From the NCBI GenBank assembly GCA_963819075.1, contig CAWFUP010000001.1:186001-250000 (forward strand): a stretch of DNA of 64,000 nt, written 5' to 3'. Made by a program: the position numbers and the translations under genes. Position 1 is the first letter of the stretch. Each line of letters begins with the position of its first letter. Below are positions 1 through 8,261 of the stretch, piece after piece. Under the pieces are notes generated by a model, which worked only from the letters and a program-made list of their open reading frames with translations, ran no database searches and was not told where the DNA came from. The stretch is from CAVQBJ01 sp963819075 (lineage in GTDB: Bacteria; Actinomycetota; Thermoleophilia; Solirubrobacterales; Solirubrobacteraceae).

Positions 1-76
1 CTGCTCTTCGTGGTGGCAGTTGCGTGCGCTGCGTTCAGGGTGCAGCGGAAGGAATCATGACCACGCGCCGCTGGCT

Positions 77-532
77 TCAGGATCCAGAATTGAGCTTCTC
101 CACCGCGGCCTGCATGAAGCCGGCTGCGAACGCGTTGCCGACGCGTCCCAGAGGGACGAGCCGCGGTACCGGCATGGTTGCGTCGAGCTCGAGTTCCAGA
201 CGGGTCCCGGCGTGCTCCTCCAGTTGCCAGGTGGCGTCGAAGGACGTGCCGCTGGACGGTCCTCGGGGAACGTGCGTCAGCTGGACGAGGCCGGGCCTGC
301 GCACCCGCACGGCTAGCAGGAGATCGAGGTCCCTGGAGATCGGACCATGGGAGAGGTGCAGCTTCGTTTCGGCCCTGAGCGGAAGCCCGTCGTCGCCATA
401 CTCGACGACCTTCACCTCCCTGACGACTTCCGCGTACCAACTCGGATAGGCCTCGAGGGCGGCCAGGAGCGCGAAGCAGTCCTCGATCGGCACGTCCACG
501 CCGGTCTGTGCGGCTCCATGCAGGTGCTTCAT
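77..532 (-). CDS. SRPBCC (polyketide cyclase/START-like) family protein
   Basis: A 151-residue protein with the layout of the SRPBCC helix-grip fold: an N-terminal strand and helix (GVDVPIEDCFALLAALEAYPSWY), alternating strands in the middle and a long C-terminal amphipathic helix (GNAFAAGFMQAAVEKL). Family members bind small hydrophobic ligands or act as cyclases; the substrate cannot be told from sequence. No signal peptide or membrane segment is visible, so it is probably cytoplasmic. It stands alone, divergent from the exported protein at 948. The fold call rests on pattern recognition; the function is unknown. Confidence 0.75.
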   Translation of the reverse strand: MKHLHGAAQTGVDVPIEDCFALLAALEAYPSWYAEVVREVKVVEYGDDGLPLRAETKLHLSHGPISRDLDLLLAVRVRRPGLVQLTHVPRGPSSGTSFDATWQLEEHAGTRLELELDATMPVPRLVPLGRVGNAFAAGFMQAAVEKLNSGS

Positions 533-947
533 GCGTTGCTCAGCCTAGCCGGCAGACGGGAGGTCGGCGCGTCACCACCTCCCCCGACGACCGCGCATGA
601 ACCGAGCGTCACTAGCAGCAACGCGCTGGCTCTCGCCGTGGACGATCCTCGGCCGCCGGCCAGCGAGTCCGCCGGTGTTCTGCTCCTGGAGAAGGGAGGC
701 GTCTCCCTCGCCGGCGCTGTCGGACTCGGCAATCGTCCAAGGGAACGGAACGGGCGCGGCGGTCGCGTGCCTGCCTTGGAGTGCAAGCGGCCGTCCGCTA
801 CCGGCGGTTTGCCCTCGGAGCATGCTAAACCCCAGGGGGGTGGTCCGTGTCGACTGGAAAGCACATGGTCGCCGCTCGGCGGACGCATGCTCGAGCAGCG
901 GCCGCTGTGGCTCGCCCGCGCAAGCGCGAGCGCCGATCCAGGCGCCG
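533..947. other. 415-bp intergenic region with degenerate repeat segments
   Basis: A divergent spacer between the SRPBCC gene and the exported protein. A frame is open through it on the plus strand, but its translation has no recognisable start or domain. It contains one arm of an imperfect inverted repeat (677-708, partner 5001-5032) and a segment at about 731-795 that resembles 1651-1720. I see no convincing gene. Confidence 0.5.
677..708. repeat. Left arm of imperfect inverted repeat (partner 5001-5032)
   Basis: The reverse complement of 677-708 matches 5001-5032 at 28 of 32 positions by manual alignment. The shared core is ACGCCTCCCTTC followed by CCAGGAGCAG. Shorter relatives of the core occur near 1602, 3780 (opposite orientation) and 3855. 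Read in the sense of the left arm, both copies can encode a peptide like VLLL(E/G)KGGV, so this may be a coding remnant and not a mobile-element terminus. Confidence 0.45.
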
Positions 948-1574
948 ATGAGCTCACTCGGACGTCGAAGCGCATGGGTGGTTGCCGTCCTGGGAATGGC
1001 GATCCTCGTTCCAAGCGGATCGGCGGCCCCGGAGAGCGCGCACCTCACAGCCGCCGCGTGGCGCGGGCTCAACCGGCTGGACTCCAAGACGCCGCCGAGT
1101 ACCGTCCGCGGGTGCGCACGCCGCGTGGGTGAGCCGTCCGTCGATCCGGAGGTCGGTGGGGTCGAGGGACTGTGCGTTGACGAGGTCGAGCTCGCGGCCT
1201 GGATCGGCCGCTTTGTGCAGGGATGCCTCGGGATCCAGGATGGGCCCGGGGCGACCGAGGCCTCCTGCCGAGCCGACATCGCCGGCGTTGACTCCAGCGA
1301 GGCGGCGATCGCCGCCTGGTACCGCTGGCTCGGTGCGGGCCTGGAGGCCGGCGGCTGCCACGCGATCTTCTCCTACCTCGCGGTGGCGGCCGGCCGGCTC
1401 GCCGCAGCGGGCCGGCCGCTCGTGCGCGCCCTGAGCGCACCGTCGAGCAACGCCGCGCTCAGCCGGGCCTTCCACGAGTGGCTGGCCGCCGGGCACGCGG
1501 GTGACCACGAGACGCCCGCGCAGAAGCGCACCCTCCGCGCCGACTTCGAGACCTGCCGCCCGCCGGGCGGGTGA
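948..1574 (+). CDS. Small exported cysteine-containing protein, unknown function
   Basis: A 208-residue protein. I chose the ATG at 948 because it places a clean signal peptide at the N-terminus (residues 1-26: RR, hydrophobic WVVAVLGMAILV, then a GSAA-type cleavage site); the frame is open further upstream but carries no signal there. The mature part is helical, Ala-rich and has six cysteines (in VRGC, GLCVDE, GCLG, SCRA, GGCHA and ETCRP contexts), consistent with three disulfides. I recognise no family. It sits in a gene-poor stretch next to degenerate repeats, so it may be accessory. Confidence 0.55.
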   Translation: MSSLGRRSAWVVAVLGMAILVPSGSAAPESAHLTAAAWRGLNRLDSKTPPSTVRGCARRVGEPSVDPEVGGVEGLCVDEVELAAWIGRFVQGCLGIQDGPGATEASCRADIAGVDSSEAAIAAWYRWLGAGLEAGGCHAIFSYLAVAAGRLAAAGRPLVRALSAPSSNAALSRAFHEWLAAGHAGDHETPAQKRTLRADFETCRPPGG

Positions 1575-2382
1575 GCGTCTCAGCTCAGATCAGCACGACG
1601 CCTCCCTTCCGCCGATGCAGAACTGACGCAGCATCCAGCGGTGACGGCTGGCGGTCGTCCAATGGGGGAACAGTGCGGGCTCGGTGGTCGCGTTCCTGCC
1701 TTCGGCGTCGAAGCGGTCGTCGGCCTTGGCGCCGGCCGCGGACGATCGGCCTGTCTCCTGCCGGAGGCTGGACGCCGAGGTAGGAAACGCCGGATCCTGC
1801 GATCGCGCCCGCGCGTGGCGGACCACCCCGACGAGTCAATGCGCCGACGGCTCGGACGCTCGATGTCGACCGGGTCGCACGACACGACACCCGACGCTGC
1901 CTGAAGAGCCGGAGCGGCCGAGCGTTGCAGAAACTCGCGACATCTGCTCTGCACAACCGCCGCGCGCGGCGGCAGCGCCGGTGGAGCCGCCTCCGTTGCC
2001 CGGGAGCAAGACAGCGGCGTCCGCGCCGGTGGGCGATCGGCCGTCGCCCCAAGCAGGCGCGCGGTGGACTTGAGCGGAGTGTTCTCCTTCGCCGCGATGC
2101 AGCCGGAGGTCCCCCGGTGTGCCCAGCATCACGCCACGCATCGGGTCGATACACCCTCTTTGCCGAGACGTGCGAACCGGGCAACGGGAGGGTGCGGGTC
2201 ACTGCGACGCTCTGCGGCCGCTATGCCGCCGAGCTGAAGGATGATTGGCGCGCCTCGAGCGTAAGCAGCGCACAGACGAGCGTCAGTGCGGCCGCGCTGG
2301 CCATCATGCCCGCGTCTCCACCCGCTGACGCCACGCGTACGCGCGAGCTGGTGGTGGTGGCGTGAGGTAGTGTGCTTCGACG
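1575..2382. other. 808-bp gene-poor region
   Basis: No open frame here has convincing codon use or a recognisable domain. The segment at about 1651-1720 resembles 731-795, with shared blocks such as TCGTCCAA and GGTCGCGTNCCTGCCTT. The 3' end presumably carries the promoter of the patatin gene at 2383. Confidence 0.45.
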
Positions 2383-3669
2383 GTGCCCGGCCCTGCGAAA
2401 CCAGCCGGTCGGCGTGAGCGGATCGCGCTCGTGCTCGCTGGCGGTGGGGCGCGGGGGGCCTACGAGGTCGGGGCGCTAGCGACACTGGCTCCAGCCCTCG
2501 CCGCGCGTGGCGAGGCGCCGGACATCATCGTTGGGACCAGCATCGGAGCGCTCAACGGTGCGTTTCTGGCGGCTCGCGCCCACGAGCCGCTGGAGGCAAC
2601 GGCTGCTGCCGGGGTTGAGATGTGGGGTGAGCTGCGCTGGGGTGACGCGCTGCGGCCGTTGGTCTCGCCGTCGGAGCTGCGTCGTCTGCTGGGCGCGGGC
2701 GCGATGCTCGCTGGCCTTCCCGGCGCCGACGTGTCCGGGCTGCTGGACTCCGCACCGCTGCGCGACACGGTTGGGCGCCTGGTCGCCTTCGGGCAGATCG
2801 CGCGCAACGTCAGGAGCGGTGCGCTGACGGCCGCTGCCGTCGTAGCAACGGCTTACGCTACGACGCGCAGCGTGGTCTTTCATCACGGCGGTCCGGCGCT
2901 CGGCCTCGACTCGATGCACGCGATCGACTACGTCGGGACCCCGATTGCGCTTGAGCACGTACTCGCGTCCGCGGCGATCCCGGGCGCGTTTCCTGCGGTG
3001 GAGATCCAGCACCCGCGCGCGGCTGCGGGCTGGTACGGCGACGGTGGTGTGCGCCTGAACGCGCCGCTGGCACCGGCGCTCGCGCTCGGCGCCCACCGCG
3101 TCGTCGCGATCGGCCTGAACTCGTCGGTGACGCGTGCCAGGCCTTCAGCGCGGCCGGACACGATCGACGGCGTCGCGCAGCTACTGCAGGTCGTGCTCGG
3201 CGATCAGCTCGCCGACAGCGTCGCGACGCTCGCCACCGTAAATGAGGTCCTCCCGGCCGAGCCATCTGCCAGCCAGCGACACGATGGCTGGAGACGCCGC
3301 GGAAGGATTCCCTACATCTTCATCGCGCCGGACGATCGCTTGGAGATCGGACGTCTTGCACGCGATGTCCACAAGCGTCACTACGCCGGCATACGCAGCC
3401 TCGCGCGCGACGCCAACCTCGCGCTGTTCGGGCGGATCGTCAACGCCGAGCGCAGCGCGATCCACGGCGAACTGCTCAGCTACCTGTTCCTCGCTCGCGA
3501 GTTCACCGATGAACTGATCGCTCTCGGCCGACGCGACGCCAAGCGCTGGCTTGACGCCCAGCACGATGACGGCCCGTGGCAAATCGGGCGGCTACCCACC
3601 AGCACGACGAACCCGACCGCGGCTCAGGGGCGGCCGCGAAAACGAGGACCTCGCGCAACTCGGACTTGA
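2383..3669 (+). CDS. Patatin-like phospholipase
   Basis: A 428-residue protein starting at a GTG. Residues about 12-60 hold the patatin signature: the glycine-rich oxyanion loop GGGARGAYEVGAL, then the nucleophile elbow GTSIGALNG with the catalytic Ser near residue 52. The partner Asp is in the DGGV motif near residue 216. Family members are lipid acyl hydrolases of the RssA/ExoU type using a Ser-Asp dyad. There is no signal peptide, so a cytoplasmic or peripheral-membrane role is likely. The C-terminal 150 residues are helical with a basic tail (RPRKRGPRATRT). It stands alone on the plus strand. Confidence 0.92.
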   Translation: MPGPAKPAGRRERIALVLAGGGARGAYEVGALATLAPALAARGEAPDIIVGTSIGALNGAFLAARAHEPLEATAAAGVEMWGELRWGDALRPLVSPSELRRLLGAGAMLAGLPGADVSGLLDSAPLRDTVGRLVAFGQIARNVRSGALTAAAVVATAYATTRSVVFHHGGPALGLDSMHAIDYVGTPIALEHVLASAAIPGAFPAVEIQHPRAAAGWYGDGGVRLNAPLAPALALGAHRVVAIGLNSSVTRARPSARPDTIDGVAQLLQVVLGDQLADSVATLATVNEVLPAEPSASQRHDGWRRRGRIPYIFIAPDDRLEIGRLARDVHKRHYAGIRSLARDANLALFGRIVNAERSAIHGELLSYLFLAREFTDELIALGRRDAKRWLDAQHDDGPWQIGRLPTSTTNPTAAQGRPRKRGPRATRT

Positions 3670-4000
3670 GCAGCACGATCGTCCCACCGTCGTCGAATCG
3701 CAGGCGTCGTCAGCGGGGGCGCTCGGGACGAGAAGCAGCGGCCTGATCGGCTCGCCGCGAGACGACTGCAATGCCACGAAGGGAGGCGCGCCGCCACTGC
3801 CCTCGCGCTGTCCCGCTCTGGACGAGCGTCGGGTCTCGCGGCGCCGCGGACGAGACGCCTCCCTCCCGCCCAAGCGGAACGCTTCCGGCACGCAGGCCCC
3901 TGGACAGACGAGCCACTTCGGGGGCGTCGCAGACTCAGCGCGGCGAGTCGGAACGGGATTATCCGTCGGCCAGTGAGGTCCATCGGCCGCGGCTGCCTCG
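3670..4000. other. 331-bp intergenic region between convergent genes
   Basis: This spacer lies between the convergent phospholipase and DMT exporter genes. It contains two oppositely oriented relatives of the CCTCCCT repeat core (about 3780 and 3855). No gene is supported. Confidence 0.45.
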
Positions 4001-4912
4001 TCACACGTCGGTGACGGGCGCGAAGTCGCCGGAGTCCGCTCGTGCGGCCGCTCCGCGCGAGGCTCCCAGGGATGCGGCGATCACGAGGGCGATGCCGGCG
4101 AGCTGGCGTGTCGTGGGTGCCTGGCCAAGGACGAGAAGGCCAGCGAGCACCGCAACCGCCGGCTCGAGGCTCATCAGCACGCCGAACGTCCCCGCCGCGA
4201 TCCGGCGAAGCGCCTCCATCTCGACGGTGTACGGGATCACCGACGACAGCACGCCGACGGCGGCACCGACGACCAGGGCGTGCACGGTGAGCAGGTCACG
4301 CCCGGCCTCCGCGATCCCGAACGGCGCGGCGAGCACGCATGCGACTGCCATGGCCAGCGCCAGGCCCGAGCCATCGGAGAACTCACGCCCCATGCGCGCG
4401 TTGCACAGGATGTAGGCCGCCCATGCGGCGCCGGCCAGCAGCGCCAGGAGCACGCCTCCGACGTTGAGGCCATGGGTGCTGCCGCGAGTGAGGGCGAGGA
4501 CGCCGACGGCCGCCAGCGCCACCCAGGCCATGTCGATTCGGCGCCGGGATCCCGCGACCGCCACTCCGAGCGGACCGAGGAACTCGATCGCCACCGCAAT
4601 CCCGAGCGGGATGCGGGCGATGGCGTGGTAGAAGGCGATGTTCATCACGGCGAGCACGACCCCGAACGTCAGGGCAAGGCCCAGCTCTCGCCGGCCGCGC
4701 CCGTGTACACGCGGGCGCCATACCGCGACGAGCACGACGGTCGCTGAGGCGAGGCGCAGGAACACCGCACCGCCGGCACCGACCGTCGCAAAGAGCGTGC
4801 CCGCCAGGGCCGATCCGAACTGAACCGAGGTGATGCCCGTAAGGACCAGAGCGGTCGACGGAACGCGAGTAAGGACCCCGGTGTCAAGCGCTGGGGCCTC
4901 AGCGGAACCCAT
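4001..4912 (-). CDS. EamA/DMT-family transporter (RhtA/YdcZ-like exporter)
   Basis: A 303-residue integral membrane protein with about ten hydrophobic helices in two tandem EamA repeats. The GITSVQFGSALAGTLFATVG start, the conserved FYHAIARIPLGIAVAIEFLGPLGVAV and SSVIPYTVEMEALRRI in the second half are typical of RhtA-type threonine/homoserine or drug/metabolite exporters. I chose the ATG at 4912 because the upstream in-frame codons encode an Arg/Cys-rich non-membrane stretch. Both repeats look intact. The substrate is unknown. Confidence 0.88.
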   Translation of the reverse strand: MGSAEAPALDTGVLTRVPSTALVLTGITSVQFGSALAGTLFATVGAGGAVFLRLASATVVLVAVWRPRVHGRGRRELGLALTFGVVLAVMNIAFYHAIARIPLGIAVAIEFLGPLGVAVAGSRRRIDMAWVALAAVGVLALTRGSTHGLNVGGVLLALLAGAAWAAYILCNARMGREFSDGSGLALAMAVACVLAAPFGIAEAGRDLLTVHALVVGAAVGVLSSVIPYTVEMEALRRIAAGTFGVLMSLEPAVAVLAGLLVLGQAPTTRQLAGIALVIAASLGASRGAAARADSGDFAPVTDV

Positions 4913-5467
4913 CGACACGAGGATAGTCCGGCAGGAAAGGCGCCCTCGAGTACACCGCGCCGACCGGCGCACCAAACGCCGAGGCGCGCACCAGCGCGCC
5001 GAGGGCAACGCCTCCCTTCCCCAGGAGCAGGACACGTCGGACCCTCGGGCCCACGCCTGACAGCGGGTAAAGCTCGTCGTCGTGACCGCGGTCTCACGCT
5101 CAGCGTCCTCGCGCTCATTAGCGCCCCGCAGTTCTCACGCGGTGTGGATCGCCGCGCTCGTCGCGGCCACGCTCGACGCCGGGTGGACTACCGCGTTGTG
5201 GCAACGCGACGTCCGCCGCGGGACCACCGCGGCGATGACTACACGCCGCAGGCGCGGTGTTCTCGCTTTCGCCGCGATGGCCATTCTCATCGCAGCTCCC
5301 GCTTGGTCCTACCCGTCTACAACTGATCTGATCCCGACGAGTCGGTCCCGTGGCGCAACGCCGGACACGCGAGCATAGTCCTCGAGCACAGGCCTGCCCT
5401 GGCGCAGCGCGCTGGACACCGTTGCGCCGCAGCGGAGTCAACTAGGCGGGGCGATGCCGGCCGCACA
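4913..5467. other. 555-bp gene-poor region with repeat arm
   Basis: It holds the right arm (5001-5032) of the inverted repeat described at 677-708. A short plus-strand frame at 5235-5378 begins with a signal-peptide-like segment (MTTRRRRGVLAFAAMAIL) but ends after 47 residues and has no mature domain. A phrase like GTGTTCTC..TTCGCCGCGATG recurs at about 2085 and 5258, suggesting decayed related sequence. No intact gene is supported. Confidence 0.45.
5001..5032. repeat. Right arm of imperfect inverted repeat (partner 677-708)
   Basis: This matches the reverse complement of 677-708 at 28 of 32 positions. The pair encloses about 4.3 kb carrying the exported protein, the phospholipase and the DMT exporter. 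No transposase lies between the arms, so a mobile-element interpretation is only one option. Confidence 0.45.
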
Positions 5468-5971
5468 TCACTCGCGCAGCCAACTAGTCATCACCGGGTA
5501 GGGCCGCACGTCACGCTCGCGCGCGTCGGCGACCGTCACGGTCAGTCCCGCCTCTGCCAGCCCGCTCACGCCGATGTACACGCCGAGCGCGAAGCTTTGC
5601 AACAGACCACCGGCACGCCCCCGATAGCCCCCATCATGGAAGACGACCGCCGGATCCAACTTCAGGTGAAGCGCGGCCGCGTAGGACCACGCGATCGCCT
5701 GAATCTCCAGTTGCGACAGATCGAGTCCGAAACCCGCACCCTGGTCGCAGAAGCGACGCCGAGCGTCCGGGGGAAGCACGGCAAGGTGACCTGCCTCGTG
5801 CAGGAGGTCACCCGGGTAAGCGAGGACGCCCTCATCGACCAGCAACCCCCCATCGCATACCAGGATGCCCGGCAGGAAGCACCCGTCGGGAATTGGCGAA
5901 GCGGTCACCTCAAGCCCAATGTCCCTGAGGAAGGCGACAATCGTGCGGCTGAGCGGATCAGCGAACGTCAT
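5468..5971 (-). CDS. HExxH-motif protein, possible metallohydrolase
   Basis: A 167-residue protein from the ATG at 5971 (a TTG at 5986 is the alternative). The motif DLLHEAGHLAVLPP contains HEAGH, the zinc-binding HExxH of gluzincin-type metallopeptidases, near residues 58-62. The segment DLSQLEIQAIAWSYAAALHL, about 30 residues downstream, offers a Glu that could be a third ligand. No signal peptide is present. The family is a conserved hypothetical and no peptidase substrate is known to me. It sits just downstream of the toxin-antitoxin pair on the same strand, without evident coupling. Confidence 0.65.
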   Translation of the reverse strand: MTFADPLSRTIVAFLRDIGLEVTASPIPDGCFLPGILVCDGGLLVDEGVLAYPGDLLHEAGHLAVLPPDARRRFCDQGAGFGLDLSQLEIQAIAWSYAAALHLKLDPAVVFHDGGYRGRAGGLLQSFALGVYIGVSGLAEAGLTVTVADARERDVRPYPVMTSWLRE

Positions 5972-6008
5972 TGGATCATCGCGCAAGCGGCGCTCGCTCG
6001 TCGAGGCC

Positions 6009-6548
6009 CTACCATTCCTGGGAGGCGCTCAGCACGCCGGATGTGGACGCCCGTGTTACGACAACTTGAGGTAGCGCCATTCCGCGAGCCACTGACAGGC
6101 TCGGCTCCTGAGTGGTCCCGTCCGGCGCGATCCATCTATGGTGCTCGCCATGCCGACACAATCGCGCGTGCTTGGCTTGACCGTTATAGAAGTGGACATC
6201 GCTGGTCGCCGCGAGCTCGTCGTGCGTCCAATGGTTGACGGCCACGGCGACCGTTGCCCAGTCGTCCGGATCGCGGTCGGCCATCCGCTGCTCGGCATCG
6301 GCGCGCTGCGGTTCGTAGCGGCTCGTCGGCTGCCACTCGACGGGCATCGCTTGCAGCGCGGCGAGGAGCAGGGCGAGATCGAGCTTCCGGCGCGCTGCAA
6401 GGCGTGGAAGGTGCTCGGCCACCTCCTCGGCGACCTCTCGCGCGGCGAGGCAGCGCGGGCCACGGGGAGAGGTGAAGACGAGACGCGCCCGTCCGCCGAT
6501 GAGCGCGGAGAGGATGACGTTCGCGTCAGCGGCGACGACGGGCGGCAG
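6009..6548 (-). CDS. PIN-domain (VapC-like) toxin, start and C-terminus atypical
   Basis: The frame reads VVAADANVILSALIGG at its N-terminus, the PIN domain's first catalytic Asp (DANV), and later ADRDPDDWATVAVAV, the usual third acidic cluster. PIN toxins are Mg-dependent RNases. The first Asp lies upstream of any ATG/GTG/TTG in this frame: a stop closes the frame just upstream, and the only candidate is a CTG at 6548 inside the antitoxin gene. The GTG at 6422 would delete the active site. After AVAV the sequence (NHWTHDELAATSDVHFYNG) does not look like the normal PIN C-terminus. The gene may be decayed or frameshifted. Confidence 0.6.
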   Translation of the reverse strand: MPPVVAADANVILSALIGGRARLVFTSPRGPRCLAAREVAEEVAEHLPRLAARRKLDLALLLAALQAMPVEWQPTSRYEPQRADAEQRMADRDPDDWATVAVAVNHWTHDELAATSDVHFYNGQAKHARLCRHGEHHRWIAPDGTTQEPSLSVARGMALPQVVVTRASTSGVLSASQEW

Positions 6549-6780
6549 CGAAATCGTCGAGAACCTCTTGCTCGGTCACTCCGCTCGCCTCCAGCTGTGC
6601 GCCGATCTGCGAGGAGAGACGGTCGAACACCTCGCGGCGTACTTCGATCGGCAGGTCTGGGCTGTCCCAGGGAAGGAAGAAGCCCGCCGGCTGGCCGTCT
6701 CGGGTGACGAGGATGACGTCGTCGGAGCGGAACATCTCGCTCGCACGGTCGCGGAAGTCTCGGACGGTTACGATCTTCAT
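6526..6780 (-). CDS. Phd/YefM-family antitoxin
   Basis: An 84-residue protein with the classic Phd/YefM opening MKIVTVRDFRDRASEMF followed by DDVILVTRDGQPAGFFLP, the compact DNA-binding fold used for autoregulation. The acidic and helical C-terminal part (EVRREVFDRLSSQIG through EQEVLDDFAAARRRR) would wrap the toxin. Its stop overlaps the beginning of the PIN-domain frame by about 20 bp, the usual antitoxin-first coupling. Type II antitoxins of this family neutralise the toxin and repress their own promoter. Confidence 0.85.
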   Translation of the reverse strand: MKIVTVRDFRDRASEMFRSDDVILVTRDGQPAGFFLPWDSPDLPIEVRREVFDRLSSQIGAQLEASGVTEQEVLDDFAAARRRR

Positions 6781-6877
6781 GTGGTCACCTGGGTGGTCAC
6801 ATCACCACACTATCAGTCGCCGGCTCGCGGGTCGAACAGGTGCCGCGGGCGCAGGACCGTCGTCCGAGCCGTGGCGT

Positions 6878-7186
6878 CTATCTCGCCGGTCGGCGTCGTC
6901 TCATCGACCAATAGCCCCAACTGGGTTCGCCGCTCAACGAAATTCGGGTGATGACGTGCTTCAGCTCAAAGCCCGCCTCCACGAGCGGCGGCGGCCACAC
7001 GCCGCTGGGCGAGTCAGGCCGGCGGCCTGCAACCGCGGTTTCGCCAGTGGCGTCATCGTGAAAGACGAGCGTGAACTCGACCCAGGGAAGCCGGAACCGC
7101 GGATGAACGACGACGATCGGCGGCGTTGTCTGCACGATCTCTGAGATCTCGCTGCCTGGTGCCTCCTGCGACCCGTAACGGAGCAT
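6878..7186 (-). CDS. Hypothetical protein, possibly a fragment of a longer gene
   Basis: A 102-residue frame with balanced composition (EIVQTTPPIVVVHPRFRLPWVEFTLVFHDDATGETAVAG), more protein-like than the competing frames. I recognise no family. Just upstream, another minus-strand frame (about 7200-7400) reads AIDITLGIRGQYWPGVLELAPNKARRLCAMDGW, equally protein-like, and runs straight up to this start in a different frame. The two may be halves of one gene split by a frameshift. Confidence in either boundary is low. Confidence 0.4.
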   Translation of the reverse strand: MLRYGSQEAPGSEISEIVQTTPPIVVVHPRFRLPWVEFTLVFHDDATGETAVAGRRPDSPSGVWPPPLVEAGFELKHVITRISLSGEPSWGYWSMRRRRPAR

Positions 7187-7794
7187 GGCGCTGCCCAGCC
7201 GTCCATGGCGCAGAGTCGCCTTGCCTTATTAGGCGCCAGCTCCAAGACGCCCGGCCAGTACTGTCCGCGTATCCCGAGCGTGATGTCGATGGCGTAAGGC
7301 CAGGTCACGGGCAGGTGCGGATTGGGCGGTGTGGTCACGGCCCCATGACTCCCGCGGTCAGAACGGACAGCCCGCGGGATCGGCATGCCAACTTGCCGCA
7401 AGTGTCACGCCCGGCGATCACGAGCCGTGGATCGGCGTCGGGGCCCCTCTACTTGAGGCGAGTAGCCACTGCAACGGCGCAGCGCGCGGCTACCCGATGG
7501 GTCACGGCCGCACCCGTGTAGAGAAGCGCTCTCCGCCGAGCGTCAGGCTCGTGTGCCTGCGGCGGTGCTTCCAATCGGTCGCGCTCAGTGGCCGCCGACC
7601 CGGCTTCCTCAGTGCCTGACAGCGTCACGGCTATCGGCGGCGTGGGGTGTCGTCACGCGCGCCGGCGGCGTGGCGTTCGCGTGTCGACAGCAGCGACATG
7701 CGGGCGACACCCGCGCGCCCGGCGTCGCAGCCCGACATTGGCTCTGGAAGGCGAAATAGCGGTTGGTCGGGTCCCTCGATTCGCTGCGCTCATC
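7187..7794. other. 608-bp region without a recognisable gene
   Basis: Apart from the possible upstream half of the 6878-7186 gene (about 7200-7400, minus strand), I find no open frame with recognisable features. The region borders the 16-bp stem and the recombinase fragment, consistent with decayed island DNA. Confidence 0.4.
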
Positions 7795-7844
7795 GTTCTT
7801 GACCACCCCCCCTCACCTTGACAGGGGTGGGGGTGGTCAAGAAC
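7795..7844. repeat. Perfect 16-bp inverted repeat (hairpin)
   Basis: The arms 7795-7810 (GTTCTTGACCACCCCC) and 7829-7844 are exact reverse complements separated by 18 bp. There is no T-tract, so a simple rho-independent terminator is unlikely. It lies directly against the tyrosine recombinase fragment and could mark a deletion or insertion junction, or be a REP-like unit. Confidence 0.75.
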
Positions 7845-7845
7845 T

Positions 7846-7965
7846 GCCTCCGAGGTCATGGAGCAGCTCGGCCACACCGACGCGCGCCTGACGCTCGGCA
7901 TCTACGCCCGCACGATGCGCCACGGCGAGCGCGAGCGAGACCGGCTGCGGACCCTCGTTGAGACC
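7846..7965 (+). pseudogene. Tyrosine recombinase (phage-type integrase) C-terminal remnant
   Basis: The frame reads EVMEQLGHTDARLTLGIYARTM, the last helix block of tyrosine recombinases: LGH(T/S) carries the conserved His and the Tyr of LGIYARTM is the nucleophile position. It continues RHGERERDRLRTLVET, as in many actinobacterial integrases. The upstream two thirds of the enzyme, including the catalytic Arg residues, are absent; a perfect hairpin replaces them. It points at the 3' end of the adjacent tRNA-Val, the usual arrangement for an integrated element. Beyond 7965 the frame runs on without similarity. Confidence 0.75.
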
Positions 7966-8076
7966 CCGGTTTGGGCACCATTGGGCACTGGCGGTGCCAC
8001 AAGCACGTCACAAGCCCGCCGTCGCAACCGCCCCCGCCCAACGAAAAACCCGCCGCCAGTAGCGGGCTCTCCAAAT

Positions 8077-8147
8077 GGGCGCGGCGGGTTTCGAACCTGC
8101 GACCTCTCGCGTGTGAAGCGAGCGCTCTCCCACTGAGCTACGCGCCC
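8077..8147 (-). tRNA. tRNA-Val (anticodon CAC)
   Basis: On the minus strand the 71-nt sequence folds as a full cloverleaf: acceptor GGGCGCG/CGCGCCC, D-arm GCTC/GAGC, anticodon stem CTCGC/GCGAG with loop TTCACAC (anticodon CAC, valine GUG), variable AGGTC, and T-arm GCAGG-TTCGAAA-CCCGC. CCA is not encoded. Its 3' end faces the recombinase fragment, so it is a likely attachment site. Confidence 0.95.
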
Positions 8148-8261
8148 TGAAAGCCTGATTCTACGCGGCCGCGCCAGCTGAGCGCGTCCGCAAGTGAAGC
8201 CGGACCTGCTCGGCACGCAATCAAGATCGCGGCGGGGGCGGGCCGCATTCCAAAGCGTCAG

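Noticed and set aside
597..947. N-terminal extension of the exported protein at 948
   Set aside because: The frame is open but lacks a signal or domain; the ATG at 948 gives a clean signal peptide.
5235..5378. Small exported protein
   Set aside because: The signal-like start is followed by fewer than 25 residues of low-complexity sequence with no homologous pattern; more likely decayed sequence.
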